Shown: positions 35,941 to 44,544 of the stretch, in pieces
Numbering within the stretch: the first letter of the stretch is position 1
Layout: the number at the start of each line of letters is the position of its first letter
Source: Micavibrio sp. UBA7689
GTDB taxonomy: Bacteria > Pseudomonadota > Alphaproteobacteria > Micavibrionales > Micavibrionaceae
Assembly (NCBI GenBank): GCA_002482805.1
Contig: DLGR01000045.1
Span: 109,936 to 173,935 of the forward strand
Reading direction: 5' to 3'
DNA: 64,000 nucleotides
The notes under the pieces: model-generated
The model's input: the letters and a program-made list of their open reading frames with translations, nothing else
The model's database searches: none
Told to the model about the DNA's origin: nothing
Translations under genes and position numbers: made by a program

Positions 35941-36516
35941 CTAGAACTTCACGCTCGGCGCGGTCTGCAGTTGTTCGCGCGGCATCGACGTATCCTCGTA
36001 GAACTCTTCCGGCGTAAAGCGGAAGAGTTTGGCAAGAATGACCGACGGGAATTGTTCTGTTGCCGTGTTGTACTGGCTCGTAGCATTGTTGAAGAAGCGG
36101 CGTGCGGCGGCAATCTTGTTTTCGATGTCGGAAAGTTCAGACATCAATTGCGCGAAATTCTGGTCGGCTTTCAAGGCGGGATAATTTTCGGCAACGGCGT
36201 AAAGACTTGCCAGCGCCATGCCGAGTTTTTGTTCGGCCTTGATGCGCTCATCCATATTGCCCGAGGAAGAGGCAACGCCCGCACGCGCGGCGGTCACGTT
36301 TTCGAAAACCGTTTTTTCGTGCGCCGCGTATCCTTTCACGGTTTCAACCAGAGATGGCACGAGATCGAGGCGCTGTTTGAGTTGCACGTCGATATCGGAA
36401 AATGCGTTTTTGCGGTTCTGGCGCAGGAACACCAGTTTGTTGAACAGCACAATTCCCCATACGACGATGAGTATGGGTCCGATCGGGAAGATGAGAAGAT
36501 TGATAAAATTGTCCAT
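35941..36516 (-). CDS. lemA: LemA family protein
   Basis: The product has 191 residues: one N-terminal helix (about 5-28, PIGPILIVVWGIVLFN) and a long helical periplasmic or cytoplasmic domain. The family motifs are ALKQRLDLVPSLVETVKGYA-like (about 45-65), then YPALKADQNFAQLMSELSDIENKIAAARR in parts, and a C-terminal FPSVILAKLF. Its function is unsettled; it is often paired with an M48 protease, as here. Confidence 0.92.
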   Translation of the reverse strand: MDNFINLLIFPIGPILIVVWGIVLFNKLVFLRQNRKNAFSDIDVQLKQRLDLVPSLVETVKGYAAHEKTVFENVTAARAGVASSSGNMDERIKAEQKLGMALASLYAVAENYPALKADQNFAQLMSELSDIENKIAAARRFFNNATSQYNTATEQFPSVILAKLFRFTPEEFYEDTSMPREQLQTAPSVKF

Positions 36517-36613
36517 CGTTTATTCCTGTCTTAATAAATATTATGACTGCGATAATAGCAGAAAAATTATGGGCGCAATAGGTCATTGAAGAGCCGCAAT
36601 TAAGGCCTATACT

Positions 36614-37843
36614 GTGCCTATGAACGCGATAGCCTCTACAAAGTTCGTCAGCACCGCCCACAAAGGCGAGAATTGGCGCGATATTTCCAAAAAAGTGCTC
36701 GAGGATATCGTCGCGATGAAAACCGACGGTTTCAAACCCAATATCGGATTTTTGTATATCACCGACCCGTTGGTGGCCGATGCGTCCAGCATCATCATGT
36801 TATTTAAATCTGTCACAGGCATCGATCATTGGACGGGATGCAGCGCCATCGGCATATGCGGCATGGGCGAGGAGTTCGTGGGCATTCCCGCGATCAGCGT
36901 TTTGATCGGCGAAGTGCCTGCTTCGTCCTTCCACGGCTTTTCCGCGAGCGGTCCGAATTTTAAACAGCTGCACAAAGATCTGGAGCCATGGCTGAATAAG
37001 AATGATCCGATGCTCATCGTTGCGCATGTCGATCCGATGGTCGACAAACACCCCGCGCAGGCGCTCGAAGAAATAGATGTTCTGGTCGGAGGGTTTCTGA
37101 CGGGCGGAATGGCGTCTTCACAAAAAGAACCCGTTTTGTTTTCGCACGATGCGCATGCGGGCGGGATCAGCGGTTTTATCTTCTCGCAGGACATTCAAGT
37201 GGCAACTTCACTTTCGCAAGGCTGCATTCCCATGGGGCCTTTGCACGAAATATCCAAAGCAGGGGACCACGTCATCGCCTATCTGGACAGCAAAACACCG
37301 TTCGAAGTATTCGGTGAAGACATGCGCAGCTTTGCGCAGGAGCGTTTGGGCTACAACGCCGAAGAAGCAATCATGAAGGGCAATCCGCTTCCCGAAAACC
37401 TCACGCAGCTATTGCAAGGCACCGCCCATGTCGCGTTTCCTGTCACGGGCTCGGACCAGAATGATTTCATGGTCCGTAACATCATGGCGATCGATCCTGA
37501 AACAGGTCATATGGCGGTGTCGGAATTTTTGGAAGACGGACAAAAAATCCTCTTCGTACACCGCGACAATGAGACGGTGCGGTCCGATCTTTCACAAACA
37601 CTGGTCGCGCTGCGCAAACGCATTATGCACGAAAGAGGGGAATTCACACCCAAGGCCGCTATCTATGTCACGTGCGTAGCGCGCACCGAAGTATCCTTTG
37701 CGGCCAATGAAAAGGCTGGCGGTGAAATGGCCTTGATCCGTGAAATTCTGGGTGATGTGCCTATCGTCGGTTTTTACGGCAGCGGGGAAATCATGGGCAA
37801 CCGTCTTTATGGCTATACAGGCATAATCACTCTGTTTTTATAG
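36614..37843 (+). CDS. FIST domain signal-sensing protein
   Basis: The product has 409 residues. FIST_N (about 20-210) contains GFLYITDPL, GCSAIGICG and GGFLTGGMAS. FIST_C (about 220-390) has LSQGCIPMGP and the terminal GEIMGNRLYGYTGIITLFL. FIST domains are proposed small-ligand sensors, often near chemotaxis or c-di-GMP proteins. The GTG at 36614 is 8 bases after AAGG; the ATG six bases later is an alternative. It is divergent from lemA. No output domain is fused, so it would act with a partner encoded elsewhere. Confidence 0.87.
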   Translation: MPMNAIASTKFVSTAHKGENWRDISKKVLEDIVAMKTDGFKPNIGFLYITDPLVADASSIIMLFKSVTGIDHWTGCSAIGICGMGEEFVGIPAISVLIGEVPASSFHGFSASGPNFKQLHKDLEPWLNKNDPMLIVAHVDPMVDKHPAQALEEIDVLVGGFLTGGMASSQKEPVLFSHDAHAGGISGFIFSQDIQVATSLSQGCIPMGPLHEISKAGDHVIAYLDSKTPFEVFGEDMRSFAQERLGYNAEEAIMKGNPLPENLTQLLQGTAHVAFPVTGSDQNDFMVRNIMAIDPETGHMAVSEFLEDGQKILFVHRDNETVRSDLSQTLVALRKRIMHERGEFTPKAAIYVTCVARTEVSFAANEKAGGEMALIREILGDVPIVGFYGSGEIMGNRLYGYTGIITLFL

Positions 37844-37927
37844 GCGCGGGCCTTCAATTTTGATCTTTCCGAAGGCACTGGCGTACGATAGATTCATAAA
37901 GAATTCTGGCCCACAAAGGATCATCCC

Positions 37928-38818
37928 ATGCGCTTTCTCGCCCTTCTTGCCGCCCTCATGATTTTCACACAGCCTGCTTTCGCGCAAAAAGAAACCGCGA
38001 TACCCGAAATTCCCGAAGCGTTGCAATTGCTCTCGGAGCGCGGCGCGCAGATGCGCTATCTGGGCAACGAACACGGCATGGAAGGCTGGATCGCGATTTA
38101 TCAAGGTCAGGAACAATATTATTACATCACGCAAGACAAGAAAGCCTTTGTTACCGGGCTGATGTTCGGTGCCGATGGGAAGCCTATCACCATTGAACAA
38201 GTAAGCGCTTTGCAAGCACAAGGCGGCGATGTGCTCGATCTTCTGGCGGTCGACAAACCTAAGCCCGAAAACGAAGTCAAAATCGGTGAGAGCGTCACCG
38301 ACAACATGGAACTGAAAACGCCTGCGGAACGCATGTTCGCCGATGTGCAAAACAGCAACTGGATCAAATTGGGCAACGAATCCGCTCCGGTGATCTATAG
38401 CTTCGTCGATCCGAACTGCGCCCATTGCCATGCTTTCTTGGATGATCTGCGCAAAAAAGATTTGATCAGCAAGGGCGTCGTTCAGGTGCGCATCATTCCC
38501 GTGGGTTTTCAGGACGGCTCTTTGGCGCAGGCCTCGTTCCTTCTGGCGGCGCCTGATGCAGAAGAGCGCTATATGAAATATCTGGATGGCGATAAGGACG
38601 CCCTGCCTGCCAAGCAGGATGTGTCCACCCAGGCCGTGCAAAAGAACATGGCCCTCATGAACGCTTGGAAATTCAATGTGACCCCTCTGACCATCTACCG
38701 CGACAAAAAGGGTGAGGTTAAAATCATCAGGGGCCGCGCCAAGGACACGGACGGCTTGATCGCAGACCTACAGACGGCCGCTGTTACGGACGCGACGCCT
38801 GTTCCAAGCCCCCAATAG
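37928..38818 (+). CDS. DsbC/DsbG-like thiol:disulfide interchange protein
   Basis: The product has 296 residues with a signal peptide (about 1-19, ending PAFA). A small N-terminal dimerisation-like region is followed by a thioredoxin fold with the redox centre DPNCAHCHAF (cysteines at about 164 and 167) and a cis-proline segment VTPLTIY at about 250. It should shuffle or reduce disulfides in the periplasm. The Dot/Icm locus begins about 1.2 kb downstream, and several proteins there have paired cysteines, so a role in their folding is possible but unproven. Confidence 0.85.
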   Translation: MRFLALLAALMIFTQPAFAQKETAIPEIPEALQLLSERGAQMRYLGNEHGMEGWIAIYQGQEQYYYITQDKKAFVTGLMFGADGKPITIEQVSALQAQGGDVLDLLAVDKPKPENEVKIGESVTDNMELKTPAERMFADVQNSNWIKLGNESAPVIYSFVDPNCAHCHAFLDDLRKKDLISKGVVQVRIIPVGFQDGSLAQASFLLAAPDAEERYMKYLDGDKDALPAKQDVSTQAVQKNMALMNAWKFNVTPLTIYRDKKGEVKIIRGRAKDTDGLIADLQTAAVTDATPVPSPQ

Positions 38819-38904
38819 CGGGGATTTTCAGTCCCGAAGGCGTTTAACCCCTTGGGTTTGGGGATGAGGCTTGCTAGACTTGCAGGCAACTATTTTCAAG
38901 TTTT

Positions 38905-39870
38905 ATGGCCATGGATTCGCGTACTCAATTCCTTCTCCAGCTTTTACAAAAACTCGGCGCGCCTTTGATGGGTGCCGTATCTGCCCATTCGTCCGGTGAC
39001 GCGACGGGGGAAAAGGATGCCAGTACGCTAGCCACGCTTTTATCCGAAAGCGTCAAAACGGGCATCACCCTTTCGCAATCCATGAATCTGAAAACCGATG
39101 ATGGCGATGCGGATGCCATCCGCGTCTGTCTGGCCGCACTGGCGGGCGGGCTGATCTCGGATTCTTACGCACAGACAGGGAGGGTGCCGACGGACGCCGA
39201 AAGCCAGCGCATCGTAAAGGCGTTACAGGCCGTAATCGTGTTTGCCGACAATTTTGCCCCGGCCGCCGAACACGCGCAGAGATTGAAAACGCTGGATGGC
39301 ACACCGCCCTTTTTTGATCCCGTGCAAACCAACATCTACGCTATGCACGCACTGCTTCCTGTCATATCTGCGGTCTCTGAATTTTCTTTCGGGCAATCCG
39401 AGACAAAGCTTATTCAGGACGTCGCGGATCGTTTGGGCAGAGCGGCGAAAGACATGCAGGTCTGGTTGGGCGGTTCGGAAAACGCTATGGGCGAGCTGGT
39501 AATCCTTGAGGCGCTCGGGCGGCTCTACGCTGCGGCTCACCGCAATGAAACGAAACGTCTCAAAACATCGGGAAGCGATGCCTCGGCCACTATGGAACCC
39601 GTCTGGACGACATTCGAAAAGCAACGCGCCATGCTCGAAGTCGTCGCCAAATCGATGGGTGGCGGTAAGGGTGGAACAACCGTATCGCAATCTTCAGGTG
39701 GATCTTCTGTAAAACCAGCGGTTCCCGCGGCACCTGTCGAAACGTCGCCTGCCGCACCACCACCCGTTGCAACGCCACCTGTCGCCGCAGCCACGCCCGC
39801 CACACCTCCCCCTGTAGCCCCTCCGGCTGGCGCCGCTGCCAATCCGATGTCCTTCTTCAAGAAGAAATAA
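38905..39870 (+). CDS. Unrecognised helical protein with proline/alanine-rich tail
   Basis: The product has 321 residues with no signal peptide or membrane helix. Residues about 1-245 look alpha-helical and soluble. Residues about 265-310 are a low-complexity proline-, alanine- and valine-rich linker (repeated PPVA), and the chain ends in MSFFKKK. I recognise no family. It lies between the DsbC-like gene and the lytic transglycosylase on the same strand, so it may belong to the secretion locus as a cytoplasmic accessory. Confidence 0.75.
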   Translation: MAMDSRTQFLLQLLQKLGAPLMGAVSAHSSGDATGEKDASTLATLLSESVKTGITLSQSMNLKTDDGDADAIRVCLAALAGGLISDSYAQTGRVPTDAESQRIVKALQAVIVFADNFAPAAEHAQRLKTLDGTPPFFDPVQTNIYAMHALLPVISAVSEFSFGQSETKLIQDVADRLGRAAKDMQVWLGGSENAMGELVILEALGRLYAAAHRNETKRLKTSGSDASATMEPVWTTFEKQRAMLEVVAKSMGGGKGGTTVSQSSGGSSVKPAVPAAPVETSPAAPPPVATPPVAAATPATPPPVAPPAGAAANPMSFFKKK

Positions 39871-39977
39871 TCGGTTCCATTCGGGCTTTTGATTTTCCAC
39901 AAGAATCTGGTATGGTTTGCACTCCATGGCGTGACCACGCTAAATTTTCCTTAACCATTTGATGACCTAATAATAGA

Positions 39978-40397
39978 ATGACCAAAATCCTTGCAGCTTG
40001 TTTGATGTTGGCGGCGCAGACTTACTCTGTGCCCCCCGCGGTGCTTGTGGGTATTCACCAGGTCGAAGGCGGCACGTCCGGTCAGGCTGTCGGACCCAAT
40101 CAAAACGGCTCTTACGACCTTGGCCCCATGCAGATCAACACGCTCTGGATCCCGCTTCTGGCGGAAAAATGGGGCGTTGCCGAAGACACGGCCTATCGCT
40201 GGGTGCGCGACGATCCCTGCACCAATATGGGCGTTTCTGCATGGATTTTACGCACCCACATGAATGAAACAGGCTCGCTCTCGCAGGCAATCGCCCATTA
40301 TCATTCCAGAACGCCCCAATATGGTCATCCCTACAAGGGCAAGGTTGTGAACGCCATGCGCGCCAAGGGTCTGCTCCGCGACGCGGGCACCCGTTAA
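39978..40397 (+). CDS. Small SLT-type lytic transglycosylase
   Basis: The product has 139 residues, small for the family. The lysozyme-like fold is visible: GIHQVEGG with the catalytic glutamate at about 30, then YDLGPMQINTLW, which is the family GxMQI motif. A final region has QAIAHYHSRTPQYG, matching the YN/YH substrate-binding segment. The N-terminus is only weakly hydrophobic. Transglycosylases of this size accompany type IV secretion and conjugation systems, opening local holes in peptidoglycan. Its place 148 bases before dotD supports that role. Confidence 0.85.
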   Translation: MTKILAACLMLAAQTYSVPPAVLVGIHQVEGGTSGQAVGPNQNGSYDLGPMQINTLWIPLLAEKWGVAEDTAYRWVRDDPCTNMGVSAWILRTHMNETGSLSQAIAHYHSRTPQYGHPYKGKVVNAMRAKGLLRDAGTR

Positions 40398-40545
40398 TAT
40401 TTCGCCCTTTTTCCCAAATTAGGAATCTCCGCAAAGCCTGTGCTAAATTTGATTTAAGGCACTGGATTACTTTAATACCTGTCTTGTTCCCTCTAGACTG
40501 AGGGGATAAGCTTAGACAGTCGCAAGAACCCCGATTCGAAGATCC

Positions 40546-41061
40546 ATGATGAGCATGTTTGAAACTCTACGGTCCATACCGAAGTATACCGCCGCCATCG
40601 CCGCGGTTTTCCTTATGTCCGCGTGCGCTTTGCCCGAACGTAACGCACAGGTCGTGACCTCGCCCGATAAGGTATCCCTTATGCTGGCAGAGGCTGCGGA
40701 CAAGGCATCCAATTCTCTGGAAACACTCGCCGCCATCGAACAGCAAAAATCGCCCGGTGTCGCTGTCCAGCCGATCCACAACGCACCCGATGAATTGGCG
40801 CGGGCCGTCACAATCACATGGGTAGGTCCGCCCGAACAAATTCTGCACAAGCTTGCCGACCGCGCGAGCTATAATTTCGTTTCCTTGGGCAACCGTCCGC
40901 CCGTTCCGCTCGTCGTAAATATCGACGTGCAGAACCAGCCTGTGATCGAAGTTTTGCGCGATGTTGGTTTGCAACTCGGCGTGCGCGGCGACGTGAAGGT
41001 TGATTCCGAACGCAAGATCATCGAACTGCATTACGCGCCCGTCACAGGCGTAGGAGGCTAG
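40546..41061 (+). CDS. dotD: DotD, outer-membrane lipoprotein of type IVB secretion core
   Basis: The product has 171 residues. A lipoprotein signal ends in MSAC with Cys27. The mature domain has the secretin-N0-like fold of DotD, seen in VTITWVGPPEQILHKLAD and PVIEVLRDVGLQLG. In Legionella, DotD and DotC are outer-membrane lipoproteins that target DotH to the outer-membrane core. The next gene is dotC, and the order dotD-dotC-dotB matches Legionella. Confidence 0.93.
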   Translation: MMSMFETLRSIPKYTAAIAAVFLMSACALPERNAQVVTSPDKVSLMLAEAADKASNSLETLAAIEQQKSPGVAVQPIHNAPDELARAVTITWVGPPEQILHKLADRASYNFVSLGNRPPVPLVVNIDVQNQPVIEVLRDVGLQLGVRGDVKVDSERKIIELHYAPVTGVGG

Positions 41062-41063
41062 AG

Positions 41064-41918
41064 TTGAGACTGGCGGCTTTCGCACAATTCGCAATTCTTG
41101 CAGGCGTGTTCATTTGTTTGGGCGCGTTTGAAGCTGCCCCCGCGCGCGCTTCCGCCGTTGACGAAGCGGTACCGCCGCCCACGCAATCCGAATTGATGTC
41201 GATCCGCAAAGTAAAAAAATCAGATGACGACGAAGCAGAATCATCGATGCCGTACGACATCAGAAACGACGCGATCAAAGAAGCAGCGATGTCTTATGGC
41301 GCACGCGGCGGTTTGAACTGGCGCACATATTTCATCCGGAAGGAAATGGAAACACGTGCACGGTACCTCGATAAGGTTTTCGACTTCCGACAACTTTTGA
41401 TCGCTGCCCCTTCGGGTCTTTTGATTGAACCGCCGATCATCTCTGAAGCTGTTGATGCCACTGCCATCGATCAAGGCGGATTGGAAGCGGCCGTTGCCGA
41501 CCGCGTTTACAATATCGGGCGCAATGCCAAAATCGTTTCTACCGCGCGCACATGGAGAGCATATCTGGAGCGCCAATGGGGCAATGTTTCTCCGCCGCCG
41601 GATATTCTTCTTCCCGAAAACGCCGAAGAACAGGCGCAATGGAACACATGGTTCGAAGAAGGCTGGCAGGCAGGCGTAGAGCAGGCCGATGAAATTTTCC
41701 AGGCCGACCTCAACAAACTCACTTCCGATTATCAAGGCATGGTGCGTTACCGCTCGCTTCTTTCACAAGGCATGGTATCCCCGCCTTATGCGCTGCAGGT
41801 TGACCGCGGCGTAACAGGCGGCGGCAACGCGATGCGTGTCGGCGATCGTGCCGTCACCATCACAGGCCTGCCCGCCCTTCAGACAGGAACGCAGGAATGG
41901 CAGCCCGCAAACCGGTAA
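41064..41918 (+). CDS. dotC: DotC, outer-membrane core component of type IVB secretion
   Basis: The product has 284 residues. It starts at TTG (41064) with AGGAGG seven bases upstream, inside the end of dotD. A signal sequence (about 1-29) follows. I see no classical lipobox, unlike Legionella DotC. Family hallmarks include AAMSYGARGGLNWRTYFI at about 74-91, FDFRQLLIAAPSGLLIEPPI and WFEEGWQAGVEQADEIFQ. It acts with DotD and DotH at the outer membrane. The 3' end overlaps dotB by 22 bases. Confidence 0.93.
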   Translation: MRLAAFAQFAILAGVFICLGAFEAAPARASAVDEAVPPPTQSELMSIRKVKKSDDDEAESSMPYDIRNDAIKEAAMSYGARGGLNWRTYFIRKEMETRARYLDKVFDFRQLLIAAPSGLLIEPPIISEAVDATAIDQGGLEAAVADRVYNIGRNAKIVSTARTWRAYLERQWGNVSPPPDILLPENAEEQAQWNTWFEEGWQAGVEQADEIFQADLNKLTSDYQGMVRYRSLLSQGMVSPPYALQVDRGVTGGGNAMRVGDRAVTITGLPALQTGTQEWQPANR

Positions 41919-43066
41919 GCTTACTTAAAGCGAAAGACAACATCGCCGAAGCTTGGCCCGATGAACCTTCGCGTTTCACCGACGAACTCGTCGATCCTTT
42001 TTTGATGTGGTGCGTAAAGAAAAACTCCTCCGATATTTCCATTCAATCGGACCGTCCCGCTTATAACGAAATTTACGGCACGCTCTATCCTGGAACATAT
42101 CGCCCGATCGACGCCGCCGACATGAACGTATTCTTGAATAAGATTTATGGCCCCGAAGCAGGCGCACGTCTTGCATCCGGCAACGATCTTGATTTGTCCT
42201 ACGAAATCCGCCCCGATCGTTACACCCGCATCCGCTTCCGTGTGAACATCACGCCTATATTGTCGCGCGGGAGAGATTCTGCCGCCATCACGATGCGTGT
42301 TCTCCCATCCGAACCGCCGAGCATGAAAGATCTGAACGTCGAAGCCGATGTTATCAATGCATGGGCGCCGCGTCAGGGCATGGTGGTTATCACGGGTCCG
42401 ACAGGTTCGGGTAAGACGACGCTCCTCGCCGCGGGTATCCGTATGCTTATGGAGAGAAAGCGCGGTGCAGGGAAGATCGTCTGCTACGAAGCGCCTATCG
42501 AATATGTGTATGACGCGATCAAATCACCGCGCTCCTTGATTTCACAAACCGAAATTCCCAAACACCTGCCCGACTTCGCACGCGGTGTGCGTAACGCTCT
42601 GCGCCGCAAACCCAATATCATTCTGGTGGGCGAGGCGCGGGACCGCGAGACGATTGCCGCAGGTATCGAAGCCGCGCAAACGGGACACCTTGTATATACC
42701 ACGACGCACACGACGGGCGTTGCCGCCACCATTCAACGTATGGTCTCCGCTTTCGAACCCAGTGAACGTTCCGAGCGCGCCTACGCCCTCATGGAAACGA
42801 TGCGCCTTGTGGTAACGCAAGCACTGGCCCCCAAAGTCAACGGCGGGCGCGTGGGTCTTCGTGAATGGATGCGCTTTACGGATGAAGTACGCGACAAATT
42901 ACTCGCCATGGATTTCCAGATGTGGCCGACCGAGATTCAAAGGATGCTTCCTTTCTACGGACAGACTATGGCCAAATCCGCGGCGATTGCGTTCGATGCC
43001 GGTTTAATTGATCGCCGCAACTACATCATGCTATCATCGTCTTCAGGTGCCGGCGGAGGCGACTAA
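41897..43066 (+). CDS. dotB: DotB, type IVB secretion ATPase
   Basis: This 389-residue VirB11/PilT-type hexameric ATPase binds DotO at the cytoplasmic face. Walker A GPTGSGKTT lies at about 167-175, the aspartate-box region is YEAPIEYVYD, Walker B is NIILVGEARD at about 238-247, and the His box is TTTHTTGV. The N-terminal PAS-like domain (about 25-140) includes SSDISIQSD. The length matches the Legionella protein (377). It overlaps dotC upstream and icmT downstream by one base (TAATG). Confidence 0.95.
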   Translation: MAARKPVSLLKAKDNIAEAWPDEPSRFTDELVDPFLMWCVKKNSSDISIQSDRPAYNEIYGTLYPGTYRPIDAADMNVFLNKIYGPEAGARLASGNDLDLSYEIRPDRYTRIRFRVNITPILSRGRDSAAITMRVLPSEPPSMKDLNVEADVINAWAPRQGMVVITGPTGSGKTTLLAAGIRMLMERKRGAGKIVCYEAPIEYVYDAIKSPRSLISQTEIPKHLPDFARGVRNALRRKPNIILVGEARDRETIAAGIEAAQTGHLVYTTTHTTGVAATIQRMVSAFEPSERSERAYALMETMRLVVTQALAPKVNGGRVGLREWMRFTDEVRDKLLAMDFQMWPTEIQRMLPFYGQTMAKSAAIAFDAGLIDRRNYIMLSSSSGAGGGD

Positions 43067-43365
43067 TGTCCCAAAAAGAAGATACAGACGAGGAACGGGC
43101 GAACTGGCACTGGAGAAACTCCATGCGCCCCGTGCGCTTTTTTGCGCTCGACGTGCGCGCGGGTATTCCGTTCTTCATCCTGCTGTTCTATTTCCGCCCC
43201 ATCACGCTTGTTTTGGTGGTTCTCTCCACCACGGCCTTTATGATGATGGAAAAACGGGGTTTAAGCTTCGATGCCTCCATGCGCGCCTTGCGTTCTTGGC
43301 TTTTGGGGCAAAAACGCAGCGCGTGGCTGAAGATACGCCGCCGCCGCATGATCGATTTCGGCTGA
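43066..43365 (+). CDS. icmT: IcmT, small inner-membrane type IVB secretion protein
   Basis: The product has 99 residues. WRNSMRPVRFFALDVRAGIP at about 16-35 is the characteristic IcmT N-terminal stretch. Two short helices follow (about 33-45 and 46-63), then a basic C-terminus. In Legionella, IcmT is an inner-membrane protein needed for secretion and for bacterial egress. Start and stop are coupled to dotB (TAATG). Confidence 0.92.
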   Translation: MSQKEDTDEERANWHWRNSMRPVRFFALDVRAGIPFFILLFYFRPITLVLVVLSTTAFMMMEKRGLSFDASMRALRSWLLGQKRSAWLKIRRRRMIDFG

Positions 43366-43448
43366 AATAGCGGCGACTTTCCCTTGAAACTTCCGCTGTG
43401 ATTCATTAGTTTACGCAGAACACACCCATTTTTCGTAAAGGCTTAACG

Positions 43449-44534
43449 ATGACACGTTTCACGAGCGTTAAAATTGCATTGCTGGCAGGCGTGCTTATTT
43501 CTTCCGTGCCTGCACAGGCAGGATTTGAATTCACGCCGGCTTCCAAGCCTGCGGCCGCAGAAGCGCCCGTTCCCGAAGCGAATGCCCCGATGAATCTGGT
43601 ACCGGTAACCGTACCGCCCGTCGCGCAAATGCCGCTCGCCGATACGATGGTCGAAGCCATCGTGGAAGGTCCAGATCGTGACAAGGTTATTTCCAAACCT
43701 GTCAGCGCCGCCGTACCCGAAGTCAGTCTAGAACCTGAAACACCGGTTTATGTCCGCCGCCAGAAAAACCCGATTACAGCGCAGGCGCAAAAAGCCCAAC
43801 CGATGGATGCGGAAATTCTGCTCCGCGCCACCGAACCCGTGGAAGATATCAATGCCGCGCTGGTGATTGACCCGTATCCTTTGGAAGACCAAGCCGTTCA
43901 TAACGGCGATATGGCAACGCTGCCTGTGGAACAAGCAATGATGGAAGAAACAGGCGCGCTGCGTCCCGTTGGCGTTCCCGGCACCAACAACAAGGCAGGC
44001 ATGTTGGCACGCGCGAACATTTCCGCACGCCACGACAAAGGCAACCAGTATCAAAACACGACGGGCAGAAAAATTTCGAAAGCGATCAACATTTCCTCTA
44101 TGACGCCGATTCCGGGCGGGGAAGGCGAGCCTTTGAAACCGCTTACGGATCCTGTCGAACAACAGGTTCTGCCGCCAATTGCACCTAAACAAGTGGCACA
44201 ATCTGTCGTGCAACCCGTTACCGCCGCTGCGCCGCGCATGCCGCAACCTGCGCCCGTAATAACGCCCGCGCAACAAGCACAAGCAACGCCCGCCAACACG
44301 GGCTTCACCGAAGCCGTAGGTTTTGGCCGCGATCTTCCGCTCGCGCTGGCTTTGAGCCAGGTCGTACCACCCGATTACAGCTATGCTTTTTCGCCTGATG
44401 TGAATGTGGGCACGAATGTGTCATGGCAGGGTGGAAAGCCTTGGAATCAAGTACTGGATGAAATGCTCGCGCCGAACGGCATGCGCGCCGTGATCGAAAA
44501 CAACACGATCACGATCCGCTCCGCGAATTCCTGA
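43449..44534 (+). CDS. Secreted protein with TcpQ-like C-terminal domain
   Basis: The product has 361 residues. A signal peptide (about 1-25, ending VPAQA) is followed by a long low-complexity proline-, alanine- and glutamate-rich stretch (about 26-290). A compact C-terminal domain (about 290-361) has FGRDLPLALALSQVVPPDYS, VSWQGGKPWNQVLDEML and NNTITIRS. That domain resembles the TcpQ/PilL C-terminal and secretin-associated STN-like domains. It lies directly behind icmT, so a periplasmic role in the type IVB core is likely. An alternative is a pilus or flagellar secretin partner. Confidence 0.78.
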   Translation: MTRFTSVKIALLAGVLISSVPAQAGFEFTPASKPAAAEAPVPEANAPMNLVPVTVPPVAQMPLADTMVEAIVEGPDRDKVISKPVSAAVPEVSLEPETPVYVRRQKNPITAQAQKAQPMDAEILLRATEPVEDINAALVIDPYPLEDQAVHNGDMATLPVEQAMMEETGALRPVGVPGTNNKAGMLARANISARHDKGNQYQNTTGRKISKAINISSMTPIPGGEGEPLKPLTDPVEQQVLPPIAPKQVAQSVVQPVTAAAPRMPQPAPVITPAQQAQATPANTGFTEAVGFGRDLPLALALSQVVPPDYSYAFSPDVNVGTNVSWQGGKPWNQVLDEMLAPNGMRAVIENNTITIRSANS

Positions 44535-44544
44535 TATCTAGAAA

